Assembly (NCBI GenBank): GCA_963971425.1
Contig: OZ020517.1
Location: 31,778,734 to 31,842,733, forward strand
Length of the DNA stretch: 64,000 nucleotides
Origin: Bryoerythrophyllum caledonicum
Taxonomy: Eukaryota > Streptophyta > Bryopsida > Pottiales > Pottiaceae
Direction of reading: 5' to 3'
Under the pieces are notes generated by a model that was given only the letters and a program-made list of their open reading frames with translations, did no database searches and was not told the origin of the DNA. The translations under genes were made by a program, and so were the position numbers. This document shows positions 42,828-54,734 of this stretch, one piece after another. Every line of letters begins with the position of its first letter. Positions within the stretch are counted from its first letter, which is position 1.

Positions 42828-45270
42828 ATGGTTTTGACAGTGGCTCGTGCTTTGTCTACCATTGATAATTTTGTAGATGTCAATGTTAATAGTGTTGGAT
42901 CAATGTGCATCCAATGTCCAAAATGTTTGGCATTTCATTTCAAAAAAGAAAAAAACACCATTTGTTGTTACAATGGCAAAATTGCCAATGAACATGTTAA
43001 TCACCCCATTGTCCATCCAATGCTCAATGAGCTTTATATGGGCACAACACCAAAATCTCGAGAGTTTTTTAAATCCATTCGAAAGTATAATCAAGCTTTT
43101 GCATTTACAAGTATGCGAAGTAAGTTTCAGTCTAGCCAAGTTGAAGGTAGAGGGGTATATATTTTTTGTGTAAACGGAGAGTTATGCCATCACATTGGAA
43201 ATTTACAATCCGATTTAGACCAAGGTGCTAGATTTGCACAAATTTATTTATTGGATGATGATTTACAAACAAATCACCGTATGGAGATTTTTGATGATCT
43301 TAATTGTGATATTGTTATCAACATTCAAGAAGTTTTAGAATCTATGAATGCGTTAGTTCGTGGTTTCAAGTCTTTGCGTGATGTTCTTCAAAGGGGACAA
43401 AAGATGGGACTTCGTATCTCTGGTGAGGTTCCTTCTGGTAAACATCCCCGTCAATATAATGGCCAAGTAGTTTCAAAAGTTGTTGTTGTTGTTCTTGATG
43501 AATAATACATGAATTTCGGTAGAGATATTATTCTTCACCAACATGATGAACATTTACTACGAATAAAAGAAATTCATCCAACTTATGATGCTATATCGTA
43601 TCCTTTATTGTTTCATGACGGATGATGTGGGTGGGCACCGACTTTTAAAGCAGATACCCGAGTGACTTTGAAGTCATATGTCCAATATTTGCTTCAAAAG
43701 CGGCTAGAATCTAATTTATTACATAAGATTAGTAGATTATTCCGGTAATATGTAGCGGATCAATATTTACGTATAGAGCATGAAAATTTGCTTTTCATTA
43801 CACAACATCAAAATGAACTTCGTGCAGAATGCTATGAGGGGGTTGTGGATGCTTTGCAAGAAGGCAATACAATACGCATTGGGCGTCGCATTCTCTTACC
43901 TGCAACATTCATTGGTTCCCCCCGATACATGCAAAAACTCTTTTATGATAGTATGGTTTTAGTTAGAGTTTTAGGAAAACCCGATTTATTCGTGACAATG
44001 ACATGTAATCCAAATTGGCTTGAGATTCTTGATGAGCTTGAGCCAGGTCAAAGTCCTCCCGATCGTCGAGATATTGTCGTGCATATTTTTGAGCTCAAGT
44101 TAAGAGCGTTGATGGATGAGATTACAAAGAAGAATGTCATGGGAGAGACAATTGCTTTTTGTTACACTTTTGAGTTTTAAAAACGTGGTCTTCCTCGTGC
44201 ATACATTCTTCTTTGGTTAAAAGACAAGGTCAATGATTGTAACCTTGTAGATAGGATAGTATGTGCGGAGATTCCCGATTTAAATTGACAACCACAATTG
44301 TATGCCGCGGTTGCCAAACACATGATGTATGGACCATGTGGTTTAGACAATCCCAATTGTCCATGCATGGAAGACAATAGATGTACAAAAGACTATCCGA
44401 TGCAAGCTCGAGATACTATCGAGGTGGATGGTGATGGTCATGTCTTATTCCGACGTTGAAACCAGGGTCAATATGTTGAGAAACGCGTATATGGACAAGT
44501 TGTCTGTTTAGATAATCGATGGATTGTGCCATACAATCCATATTTGATAGGGCGGTTGAATTTTCACATTAATGTGAAAATTTGCAGTTTGGTAAAAACT
44601 GCCAAATTCCTTCACAAGGATATTTTTAAAGGTCCAGATCGTGGTGTTGTGGAAACGGATGAAGTTGTAGATGGGATTAAGGATTTCACGGAGGGTTGTT
44701 TTATGGATCTTCCACTCCATTACAAGTAAGATGTGAAGAATAACATGTGGGAAAGAAGACAACGTAAGATAAAAAAATTTTGGTCGGATGAATATGGTTC
44801 CTATAGGTACCGAAGTATTTTACTTGCGTTTGTTGTTGACTCATGTCGAGGCACCAACTTCATTTGAGGACCTACTTTGTTTTCATGATATAGTCCATCT
44901 AACGTACAAAGCCGTTTATACTGTAAGAGGACTTTTACAGGATGATTATGAGTGGGAAAATTGTGTACAAGACACAACTGTCATTGCGTTGCCTAAACAG
45001 ATTCGGCGGTTGTTTGCAACACTTCTTGTGTTTGGACAACCGCTAGACCCTCTTAGTTTACTAAAGACACATCTTAATGTTATGTCTGATGATTGGCATA
45101 ATGATCAACATTGCTATTGCAAAGCGATTTCGTCCATTGAAAAATATTTATCATCATCAGACAAACATCTTATGGATTTTTTTAATATGGAAGAATTGAA
45201 TGAGTTTGGTTATCCAAACATTGTTGATGTTGGCGATGATGCCAATAACAACATTGATTTTGATAACTAA
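42828..45270 (+). pseudogene. Helitron Rep (rolling-circle initiator) domain, inactive
   Basis: Helitron N-terminal domain: CPKCLAFHFKKEK zinc motif, GELCHHIGNL, then (after stops at 43503 and 43623) FIGSPRYMQKLFYDSM and LFVTMTCNPNWLEI. A TAA at 44178 precedes KRGLPRAYILLWL (44181-44216), where the metal-binding HUH reads R-A-Y. The two-tyrosine segment is K-F-L-H-K-D-I-F-K-G (44604-44633), so both nucleophilic Tyr are replaced by Phe and Asp. Rep would nick and join DNA in rolling-circle transposition; this copy cannot. The last part (44788-45270) is the linker to the helicase. Confidence 0.85.
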
Positions 45271-45285
45271 AACGTTACTTTTCTA

Positions 45286-46647
45286 GAAGAAGATGTAGGT
45301 AGGCTCAACGAAGAGCAAAACATTGTTTTGAATGCAGTAACCACAGCCGTTTTGCATTCCGATTCTCCAAATCGGCTTTTTTTCCTAGATGGTCCTGGTG
45401 GTACATGTAAGACATTTTTGTATAACACCATATTTGATTATCTTCGTGGTCATAATGTCAAGTGTATGGCAATGACAACAAGTGGAATTGCTGCATGCCT
45501 TTTGAATGAAGAATAAACGGCATATTCTTCTCTTGCTATTCCAATATAATTGCTCGATGCACCGATTTGTAACATTAGGGTCCAATCTACATTTGGTCAA
45601 AGCTTACGTGAAGTACAATTGATTCTACTTGATGAAGCTTGTGCTAGGCATCGTTTTATGTTTGAAACCATAGACGGATCTTTGCGAGATATACGCAATA
45701 TAGATAGTCCAAATGGGGGTGTTGTAGTTCTATATGGCGGTGATTTTTGCCAAACTTTGCCTGTAGTTGTCCGTGGAGGTCGCAAGCAAACTGTTCAGGC
45801 TTGTTTACGACATTCATATCTATTTTTACTAATGCAACATTTTCATTTGACCACTAACATGCATTTGCAAAGTCAACCGGACTTTCAACGATTTTTGTTA
45901 GATATTGGTGACGACAAAACCGGTCCCAAGGTAGATCTACCACTAGAATTAATTGCTCCTGGAAATTCTTTAGATGGTCTCATTGATGCTATTTTTGATG
46001 ATGCGGTTGATTTTTTGGAGCGCGTTATTTTGGCTGTCCAAAATGATGACGCCCAAGAAATCAACCGAAGAATCACCGAACACATACCTGGTGATGTGCA
46101 TCAATGTTTTAGTGCTGATTTTGTCCACGAGAATGATGAGCATGCCCATCATTATCCCGTAGAGTTTTTGAATTCTTTACAATTGAGTGGATTGCCTCCT
46201 CACCAATTAAGTCTTAAATGTGGTCAATATTTGATGTTGCTAAGGAACTTGAATCCGGCAAAAGGTTTGTGCAATAATAGTCGTTTGCGTCTTTTGCAAG
46301 TGTCTTCGAATGTATTGCTATGTGAAATTGTAGAAGGACGCTATTGTAGCTAAGAGGCATTAATTCCCAGAATCACACATCACTGCAACGATAGCCGCTT
46401 GCCATTCACACTTTGCCGAAGACAATTTCTTGTCACTGGCGCTTTTGCCATGGCAATCAACAAATCGCAAGCCCAATCATATGATCGAGTTGACATTTTT
46501 CTTCGCAATGAAGTATTTAGCCATGGTCAATTATATGTGGCATTGTCTTGTGGTAGACATCCTGCAAACATTTTGCACCGGATGAAAAACAGGTTGTGGA
46601 TGAATTATTTGCTGTGGATGAAAACCAGACTGCGGATGAAATTTTGA
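45286..46647 (+). pseudogene. Helitron PIF1-type helicase domain, inactive
   Basis: Walker A at 45391-45414 reads GPGGTCKT with Cys for the usual Gly. Two stops follow near 45516 and 45550. Walker B is LILLDEACARHRFMFE; then VVLYGGDFCQTLPVV, LTTNMHL, and the C-terminal AFAMAINKSQAQSYDRV and FSHGQLYVALSCGRHPANI, the hallmarks of the helicase C-domain. A TAA at 46351 breaks the frame before this last part. It would unwind DNA during rolling-circle transposition. Confidence 0.87.
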
Positions 46648-46720
46648 AAAAATTTGTGTAATATAAAAACTACATTAGAATGGTTGGACTAATGCGTTGC
46701 AAAGCAAGCGCCAATTGCTA

Positions 46721-47270
46721 CACTAATAATGTTCATTAGTGTTTGCAACACTATTTACGAACTCAAACGCTAAATGTCAATTACCCTACTAATATAACAA
46801 CATTAAATGTCAGTTTAAACACTAATTGTCAATTTCTATAATTTTTGCCCTTGTTACCACCCCTTTTTTTTTATCCAATTTGAGAGTTTTTGGTGCCTAT
46901 CTACACCGATTTGAATAGACGCTTCCAATGGTACCTTACCCATCTTCAAATTCGTCTTGTATAAAAAGTTACAGTGAATTTTGATGGACGGATTTCTTGG
47001 GTTTTGGCCGAAACTTTGAGGAGGCATATCTTTATCAATGTTGCACCAATTCTATCGAGTGAGGTGACCATCTTATGTGTTTTTTCAAGACAATTCCATC
47101 GGTATGAATTGTGTCTTCTAATTCGTTGTTGTGCAAAAGTTATGACCATTTTGTTTTCGGTTTATTTTTGACACTAAACACCAAATGTAAACATATTGAC
47201 ATTTAGTGAAAGTCAAGTCATAGGGGTAGTTCCACTATTGGTGCCATAACACTAATGAACATTATTAGTG
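46721..47270. mobile_element. TA-flanked MITE inside the Helitron terminus
   Basis: The left end CACTAATAATGTTCATTAGT and the right end, its reverse complement, match over 23 bp. TA duplications at 46719-46720 and 47271-47272. Removing the element joins GCTA to GTTG, giving the CTAG|T end of the Helitron. No coding capacity. Confidence 0.88.
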
Positions 47271-47273
47271 TAG

Positions 47274-48004
47274 TTGTATTTATAATTATTTAAAGTTTTG
47301 CCACACTATTTGTCATCTGTCACACTACATTGCTACACTATTTGTACATGTCACTTGAATTTGTTTGTAACTTTTGAATTATAAGTTGGATTTCTACAGA
47401 AATTATGTTAATGGATAGCTAATATAAAGTTGCCCATTCAGAAAATCATGCCAAAATTTGAGACTGAAAGACTCAATTGAGACTCAATTTGTCTAACGAG
47501 GGGACCATTGTTGTTTTGGAACCAAATCCTAAATTTTTGAATATGTTCTAAAGCCTTGTTTTGCTCAAAATCACTCCTAAACCTTTATTATTTCTTGCCC
47601 CTTATTCAAAAAAATTCTTCCATATCTCTTCTTTTATAGGATCAAAATGTACCATACACCAATCAAGTTTCTCTTCAATTTTGATGACATCATTAAATGC
47701 TTCATCATCCTTTCAACATCCAATCATATCACTTATTCGACACTTTTTTGATAGTTATAATTCTTGTTCCTTCCAAATATTGGTTCAACACTACACACGT
47801 GCTTCAACGTCTTCATTCACTTGAGCTTTAGGATTTAAATCATTCCCATGGAAAAAATGTTGTAAAAGAAAATCAATATAGAAATGAATCAAAATGTTTG
47901 TGACTCACCTTAATAGCACAATTGTAAGGATTTGAAGTTTTATGATATTATAGTAGGTGACATATGAGAGGTTTGAGTGTACTTGGCAAACTTGAAAAAC
48001 CATT
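47274..48004. other. AT-rich stretch upstream of RPL18a
   Basis: No gene is seen. Probably mostly old transposon or intergenic DNA; CACACTATTTGT-type motifs recur near 47310-47350. Confidence 0.35.
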
Positions 48005-48179
48005 CAGGTTCTCTTTGCTGCAGTGTGGTCAGGTTCTCTTCGCTGCAGTGTGAACAAGTTCTCTTTGCTGCAGTGTGAACAGGTCTCCTTTGCTGCATTG
48101 TGAACAGGTTCTCTTTGCTGCAGTGTGATCAGGTTCTCTTTGCTGCGGTGTGAACAGGTCTTCTTTGCTGCAGTGTGAA
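48005..48179. repeat. 25-bp minisatellite, seven units, upstream of RPL18a
   Basis: Seven units of exactly 25 bp, consensus starting CAGGTTCTCTTTGCTGCAGT, occupy 175 bp. Each unit differs at one to four positions. The last unit ends 159 bp before the RPL18a start codon, so the array lies at or near the promoter. Confidence 0.9.
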
Positions 48180-48338
48180 CAGGACTCAACCGCGAAACCC
48201 TAACTTGACGATGAGCGGCTGCTTCAAAGACGCTACCGCTCGCTCGTCGCTCTTTCTCTTTCAAGCGTGCGTCTGCCTCCCTCCTGAGCCACGCTCTCTC
48301 GCTCCATCGCTCGCGTGCCTGGGACCTCCACCGTAGCT

Positions 48339-49891
48339 ATGGTCTTCCGGGTCCGTATCCCTCTCCTCGACCGCCTCATTCTCTCGCACAAAAAATCCTC
48401 TTCTATTTCGCACATGTCCAATTCTAGGGTTTAGGGTTACTAGAGCTGAGGTTTAGATGATTCGGTTGTTCGTTTATGGTAGCGTTTCTAGGTGTTGGGG
48501 GTTAGGGTTTTGATCGTGTTGTGCGTTGCGTTGTGGCAGTTTCATCAGTACCAGGTGGTGGGCCGGGCCCTGCCGACTGCCACCAATGAGACGCCGAAGG
48601 CTTATCGCATGAAGCTGTGGGCGACCGACGAGGTTCGCGCCAAGTCGAAGTTCTGGTATGTCCGTCTCATCATATTTCTTGTCCTTTAGGGAGTCTAGTC
48701 GTTGCTGTGGGGGATCGAGGTGGTCGAGATGTATTGCGATGGGATCAGGGTTAACCCTTAAACGTCAGTCGGTAACCGCATATACAGGCACGTAGTTTAC
48801 TCTGTAGAATATGAAAAAATGTATTGAAGCTTAGCAAGACCTACACCTCTGGATTGAAGATTCTTTAACTAGCATTTTTCATTTGAAGGTCATTTCAATA
48901 TCTGATCCTTATCATGTTCAAATACGACACCATACATGTAGAGTACTGTGGTCACTAGTGGCACCTTCTGACGTTTAAGGGTTAAGTGCATCAAGTGGGC
49001 CTTACGACTGAATTATGAGGAGGGTTTTGTCAGTGAATCTATGTTGCGACTTTCCAGGAGTTTTTTAGCGTGTTTGTGTCATGATGGTGGTTTTGCAGGT
49101 ATTTTTTGAGGAAGTTGCAGAAGGTCAAGAAGGCCCACGGTCAACTTCTGGCCATTAATGAGGTATCTTGCAATCCTCACTCTGATTTCTTTGGCAGGTT
49201 GCGCAGTTTGTGATGGAGCTCTGAGTTACGTTTAGCTCTACATAGAGGTATTTCCCAGACTTCGAAGAACAAAGAGAAGATCATGTTGCTCATACTCTTG
49301 GGTAACCGCGGCATGCAATTACTACATCACCGGATTTATTACCTTTGGAATTTGGAACTGTAGTTATGAAGAGTTTATAGTGCATTTAGTAGCTATGCGC
49401 ACTCTTCCAGGCGTTTACATTACGTGCTGAGTCCTGTCAATCAGAGCGGATGTCGTGATGATGATGTTGTTTTAAGTCCTTTGAAACTTTTTCGATTTAG
49501 AGTGTGAGCAGGAAGAAGCTATACTAAGTATTCTGGTTTGTATTACCAGATCTTTGAGAAGTACCCCACCACCATCAAGAACTATGGTATCTGGGTGCGT
49601 TATCAGAGCCGGACTGGCTACCACAACATGTACAAGGAGTACCGTGACCTGACGCTCAATGGAGCAGTCGAGCAGATGTACGATGAGATGGCTTCTCGCC
49701 ACCGGGTTCGCTCCCCGTGCATCCAGATCATCAAGACCGCGACCATCCCTGTGTCTCTCTGCAAGCGTGTGAACACCAAGCAGTTCCACAACTCCAAGAT
49801 CAAGTTCCCCTTGACCTACCGCAAGATCCGCCCACCGACCAGGAGCCTGAAGACCACCTACAAGGCTTCCAGGCCCAATACCTTCGTGTAG
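48339..49891 (+). CDS. RPL18A: 60S ribosomal protein eL20 (L18a), four exons
   Basis: Structural protein of the large cytosolic ribosomal subunit. Exons 48339-48350, 48540-48655, 49099-49162 and 49550-49891, all GT-AG, total 534 bases (177 residues plus stop), the family length. Exon 1 is only four codons (MVFR). It was chosen because it splices in phase to [15 protein letters not shown], restoring the conserved start. Other conserved blocks: [71 protein letters not shown] and the end [11 protein letters not shown]. No damage is seen. Intron 2 holds a MITE. Strong expression is expected from the family. Confidence 0.96.
48751..48985. mobile_element. TTAA-type MITE in RPL18a intron 2
   Basis: 18-bp perfect inverted ends TTAACCCTTAAACGTCAG and CTGACGTTTAAGGGTTAA, 235 bp in all, with TTAA at each end. 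The ends resemble the CCCCTAAAGG ends of the larger TTAA family but the interior differs, so this is a related but separate family. Confidence 0.88.
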
Positions 49892-50636
49892 ACATGCTCT
49901 TGACGAGGGTCGACGGCATGCGCCTATCTTGTGTGTTTCATACCGGATTCAGTAAAGCCTTGGAGTTTTCTTAAAGTCAGGATTCTGTGGTACGGCGTCT
50001 TTCTCGATGTGGTTTCTTTCGAAGATTTTATATTGATTTGCTAAACGTTCCGTCCAGATAGGCGGCGCGTCTGCCTATCGTGCATTGTACCGGCAGTGCT
50101 TTCCGGGTCATATCACAAAAGAAGATGCAACACGTGCAATGGAAGGAAGGAATCTTCGCCCTTGTCCGTCTTTTCAAAGGTCTTTTGACTGTTGAAAACC
50201 CAACAACATTGTTTACTCGGGGACGTTCCAGACGAACATACATAGTCGAAGGAGGTGTGACCCTTCCAGTCAATGTAGAGTTGGAGTGAAAAAAGCAAAC
50301 CGAGTGAATCTGTCTACTTACATACCTGCCCAGCGCCGTCATGCTTGAGAGAGTCATTAACCTCGTGTTCTTGAGGCGAATACTGGTTCGATGTAGAAGC
50401 ACTTCAGGAAGTCGACAAATTGCATCCATTTAGGAGCAATCGGTGGTCTCAGAGGGTATGAAGAAGGTGGGATTAATCTGCTCACAACGTCAACATCTTC
50501 CATTCCTCTCATCTCGAAGGTGAGAGGCCTCGTGCAGCCGGACGTGCATCACAATGTTCAAACGATTTTGGAGTCTTAGTTAAGGCCTTGTTCGGTGCAG
50601 ATCCGTCCTGTCAAGAGCGTGCCACATTTCGCAACC
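49892..50636. other. 3' UTR of RPL18a and intergenic DNA
   Basis: The first part is the RPL18a 3' UTR. The rest shows no supported gene; it should contain the promoter and leader of the following LRR-kinase fragment. Confidence 0.4.
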
Positions 50637-51149
50637 ATGGTTCGGTTGAGTGTGAAGGAGTCGCGGGCTCCTCTTGTCCATGTCATTGTACTAGTGCTCG
50701 CCCTTTTGGGGACGACGGTGGTCCCCTGCGACGGCGAAAACTATCGTCTCTACGGAGAATCCGATCGTAAGTATAATGTCTCTACCCCCGAAGTAGGTAC
50801 GGGTAATTGGATAGAGAAGCAATCGATGAATTGAGACCGAGACACGGAATGAGTTGGATTGGCTGTCGCCCGTGATCGGAATCACCGATTGGACCGGTTA
50901 ATTTGTCGAATTCCTGTGGGCATTAGAGTTCAGTTGCTAAGAGATGAGGAGCTTCCAGGGCCTGATCGTAGAATTGAATCTGGATTGGCAGTGGCTGCTC
51001 TGCAAGCTCTGTGGGGAGCATGGAACACAAGCACTCCGCAGCCTGAGAGTAACTTGGCGGGCTGGAACTCCTCACAACCGTATCCGTGCAGCCAAAAACC
51101 GCGGGCAACCACCCCATTTGGCGCGGAGTGCAGTGCCTCACAAATATAA
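50637..51149 (+). pseudogene. 5' fragment of an LRR receptor-like gene
   Basis: Exon 1 (50637-50766) encodes MVRLSVKESRAP then the hydrophobic VHVIVLVLALLGTTVV, a signal peptide, then CDGENYRLYGESD, followed by GTAAGT. A likely exon 2 starts at 50929 in phase (LQLLRDEELPGPDRRIESG) and enters an LRR N-terminal cap, AALQALWGAWNTS, NLAGWNSSQPYPCS. The cap continues in another frame as NHPIWRGVQC and TTNSLTGDV (51101-51170), so a one-base shift lies near 51090. No LRRs or kinase follow; the convergent kinase gene starts instead. It is either a truncated gene or a pseudogene. The family call is from the cap pattern. Confidence 0.6.
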
Positions 51150-51312
51150 ATTGTGTAACAACGAACAGCTTGACTGGCGATGTTCTCTCATCGTAGGCCT
51201 GTGAGTGTTCACGACTCTTCTTCCTTCCTCTTCAGCGGTCATGCTTCAAAATTGGGTTCTATGAGAATGCCAAGTCATTTAGCTTCATAAAATTCGGCAT
51301 CTTTTACCAGAC

Positions 51313-53577
51313 CTACACATCAAGCAACTTCAGACACTCTGCAGCAGTTGGCCTTCGCTCTGGCTCCTGATGCAAGCATTTTTCCATCAAACCCAAAAGC
51401 TTCGAGTCCAGTAGAACATCTGAGGTATGCAAAAGGTACCCGATGCCCCAGATGTCAACCATGGTATTATGAGGCCCAACTGTCATCTCCGGAGCATGTG
51501 AAGTGGCATCTAGAGGGTGGAGCTCGAAGCACTGATCCCTCCTTATTGCCTCATCAAGATCCACTAGTACCCATTTCCCAGCATCTCTCATGTCACGAAG
51601 AACATTATCCCACCTGACGTCTCTGTGCATGAGTCCTCGCCCGTGTAACCACTGTAGTGCTTCACACAAACATCGGATACAGGCTGTCAGTTCGTCATCG
51701 TTGTTTGGTTTTGCAACCACAGCCCTCTGCACCACAATAGTTCGCTCTGAATCCCTTCTATGGAGAAGGCGTTCCACATTCGGACAAGATGACGTCGCCT
51801 CATAGATGGCTGTAACTTTCCTGTAAAGAGCTTCATTTGGATATGTCTTCTCTACCTTCGTTCCAAATGGACGAATAACTTTTCCACTGTCCCTCCGAAT
51901 GAGAGGCATATCCGACTCTTCGCAAACATCTTCGCAAACATCTTCCATTGCTTTCAGCAACTTCGCCAGAGTTATGCAGGCGAGTACAAGCTCAAGTCGA
52001 TCCTCTGCCCGGGATGTATTGAATTTAATGAGATCTCTGCACAGGTTCTTGGATTCAACCACGTGTAGCGCACAAAATGTCACTGTAGTTCCCCTCGCAT
52101 AGTATGCCATCAGAAATGGGAGATTCTTATATGTCCAGTGCAATTTCGACTTCAATTCTTCTCTTGGATCACCAGCAGTTGAAGGGCCTTTCTCTTCCCC
52201 TCTCCACAAAGCATGGCACCGGAAACCAAACCTAACGACCTTGTCGGGTCTTACACTCCCTTCACCAGCCTTGTTTCGCTCTGCTGGCCAAGGGCCATCA
52301 AAGAAATACTTGAGTGGTTCCTCAATAACTGTGTCCCAAAAGTGGTGAAAAGAAGCTTCTGTATCAGCTGTGTGTAACGGCATTGGAGGTTCCACAATAG
52401 CACGCACAAGGGGAGCAATGTCATAACACTCCTCATCAGGTCCAGCTAGTTTGAACAACTTGTCCTTGTTCCGCGGCAAAGAGATCCACATCTTCGAAGT
52501 GACAGGAAATCGTAAGCCATCCTCCAATTTAGTATTCAACAACCCGCACAGCTCATCAATGTCGCAAAGACGCACAGGCTGCTGAACTATATCCTTCCAA
52601 ATGGATAAAGTTTTGTCAATCTTGGGGGTACCTGACGAAAGACTCAGTTAGAAGACAAGCTGCTGATTGACAATGTACATCCCATGATCATTCCAAGTAT
52701 CAACCAACAACGCAGCACACACCAGACCTGCTTACTCAACTTATAAACGCAAGGACCAAACGCGGTTCTGTACACAAGTCTCAAACAACCACGTTCTGTC
52801 AAGGAGCAATTAACACCCCAGCCTAAAACTGACAGCTCTTCGTCAAACTTACAGACATAAAGACAGACAGGCTCAGACTGCCCCAGTCAACCCATGAACA
52901 CACGCCAGACTGTGTCATGTCTTCAAATTAGTGACGCATTAGCTCGTATTTCAAACATGGGACAACATGGCGCAAGTTAAAAGCATCAGACACAAAACCT
53001 GCTTATTCTACCCGGGAGGGCAAGAAGCCCAAACATCAGAAACCAAAGTGCAACAATCCATACTAACAATCACCCGCCCCCAAAATACAGCCACGAACAT
53101 CAGTGTCGACACAGTAAACCCTCTTTCATATAAGGAGCAACATTGTAAAAATCACAATGGAGAACACCAAGACAGATAACTCTAAAACTGAAGTATCCAC
53201 TAATTGAGAAACGAGGCTTCAAAACGAAGCTCCGAATAACACCCCAGAGGCAACAAATCCCCTCAAGGTTCTAACGTACCACTCAGATTTAAAGATCAAG
53301 GCACGAAGGAGCACATACCTGTAGGAGCTTCAGATATTGGATGACCAGTGACCATCACGGGATCTTCTTTCGTTCCTGCTACACGCAACGAGTTCTTGAT
53401 CTGCGTCCAAGAAGAGTCTGACCGAAGGTCGTCATTGATCGGAATACCACCGCCACACAGACAGATTGTATCCGGTTCCAACCCAAACATTCGACCGAGT
53501 AAACGGAAGTCGATCTTGCCATCAGGATTAATCCCAACGGCCTCAAGTGTGTCCGATTTGAAGAAAACACGCTCCAT
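51313..53577 (-). CDS. Protein-kinase-like protein, two exons (525 aa)
   Basis: Exon 1 is 53577-53319 and exon 2 is 52631-51313; the 687-bp intron has GTATGT and CAG ends and joins in phase (EAPTG then TPKIDKT). ATG 53577 starts MERVFFKSDTLEAVG. The N-terminal 90 residues are a small domain I cannot assign. The middle (SVRPDKVVRFGFRCHALWRG) is also unknown. The C-terminal third is a kinase lobe: LCEALQWLHGRGLMHRDVRWDN (catalytic HRD with Asp and Asn), WVLVDLDEA in place of DFG (Asp present), SHAPEM, VDIWGIGYLL and RRPTAAECL. A clear glycine loop is missing. It resembles atypical kinases related to crinkler-type families, but the substrate is unknown. No lesion is seen. Confidence 0.78.
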
Positions 53578-53737
53578 AGCTGAATAAAAACAGAGGAAAG
53601 GATAGGGCTTCTTCGCAAGCAACAATTACAAACTGCATGAAAGCACAACACAACCAACTCAGATGGCAGTGCTGAACAACAAGAATGAACTGTGTCTGTG
53701 ATCACAGGCCTTGGTTTATTTATCTCGAGGCATTAGT

Positions 53738-53870
53738 GCCTCGGGATTTACGGTAGGTTTAGTTAGTTGTGAGTTAACTGCTGGAAGCTGGTGGTTAATG
53801 CCTCGGGATTAACGGTAGCTAATGGTTAATGCCTCGGGATTAACGGTAGCTGGTGGTTAACTGCGTGTTA
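53738..53870. repeat. Short tandem repeats upstream of the kinase gene
   Basis: GCCTCGGGATT(A/T)ACGGTAG occurs three times (53738, 53800, 53831), the last two in a 31-bp register, with TGGTTAA in between. They lie 160-290 bp upstream of the kinase start codon, on the promoter side. Confidence 0.7.
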
Positions 53871-54719
53871 ACTAGAAGGTCTACCTAATCCGGATAGGTG
53901 AGCTGAATTCTCCTGATTAAGAACCCCGGAGTGAATGGATGTACATTCATCCTATTTTAACAAGCAACTCCACCGCGGGCCCCATCCCGGCACACCTGCC
54001 CGCTTTGGGGGGTCCGGATGGCATGGCCCTCCACCGCGGGCCCGGGGATGCAATTGGAACAAGATAATTTTGGAGGGTTCTGAAAAGCAACGGCAAAATC
54101 TCCAATTATGGCGGTTTCCTCCATCAATTTGCAGGGCAAGACATCCCATGACATCGCATGTTAACGCGGCACGTGGAACTTTTGGAATGGCTGCGGCAAT
54201 TGGCTGGTCAGTTATCTTCAGTTAACTTTACTTATTTTACTTTTCCAACGATTCGTTACACAATAAATTTCCTACTTCTTTTTTATGAGCCTATTTATTG
54301 TTGTCCTTCCTCATTGCTACGTACACAAGGCATACAAAAATATATTCCTCTTTTTAAATGTGAGTCGGTTCAAGTACTTTTCTTTTCAAGTTTTTGTTTT
54401 TCATGTTTATTTATCTAGTCAATAGATTATTTATTTCACATGTCGAATGTTTTTTTTCCAAACAAATAAAAAGTAGCACATTCAATCAAGATTCTAAAAA
54501 AATAATGCATAGGTTTGAGAACATAATACCCTATCAAAACCACCTATATCCTCCAAGGGGTCATTGGACATTTAGAGATTGATTGAATATGTTGTGAGGA
54601 TGGAATAATATGCTTGAAGGATGCAATATAACACTCAAAGTTTGGCGAAGATACATTTAGGCTGCCCCAACCTTTCTCCAGCCACTTTGTCCTACTTACT
54701 ACACCTTTTTGTTACTTGT
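53871..54719. other. Intergenic region
   Basis: A GC-rich patch with CCACCGCGGGCCC twice (near 53970 and 54031), then AT-rich DNA. No gene is supported. Confidence 0.35.
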
Positions 54720-54734
54720 ATGTCATTGGCTCAT

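Larger units (their letters stand above)
41665..47273 (+). mobile_element. Autonomous-type Helitron, inactive, with nested MITE
   Basis: Left end TCATAAGCCCCGTCAGC after A (41664) with (ACTTTT)n runs next to it. The right end is GCGCCAATTGCTA, split by a 550-bp MITE, with the final G at 47273 before T. Coding: a Rep-type protein (42828-45270) and a PIF1-type helicase (about 45286-46647), both with many breaks. The GGATGAAAA-type repeats at 46576-46640 and the GCGTTGCAAAGCAAGCGC hairpin match the small Helitron at 20965. Confidence 0.88.

Noticed and set aside
48005-48179. CRISPR-like array
   Set aside because: There are no unique spacers; the units abut directly, and the genome is eukaryotic.
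48004-48421. Minus-strand open frames over the minisatellite upstream of RPL18a
   Set aside because: They arise from the 25-bp repeat, whose unit is not a multiple of three, and from GC-rich leader sequence.
48479-48539. ATG near 48477 as the start of RPL18a
   Set aside because: ATGGTAGCGTTTCTAG cannot splice in phase to FHQYQ, whereas MVFR at 48339-48350 does.
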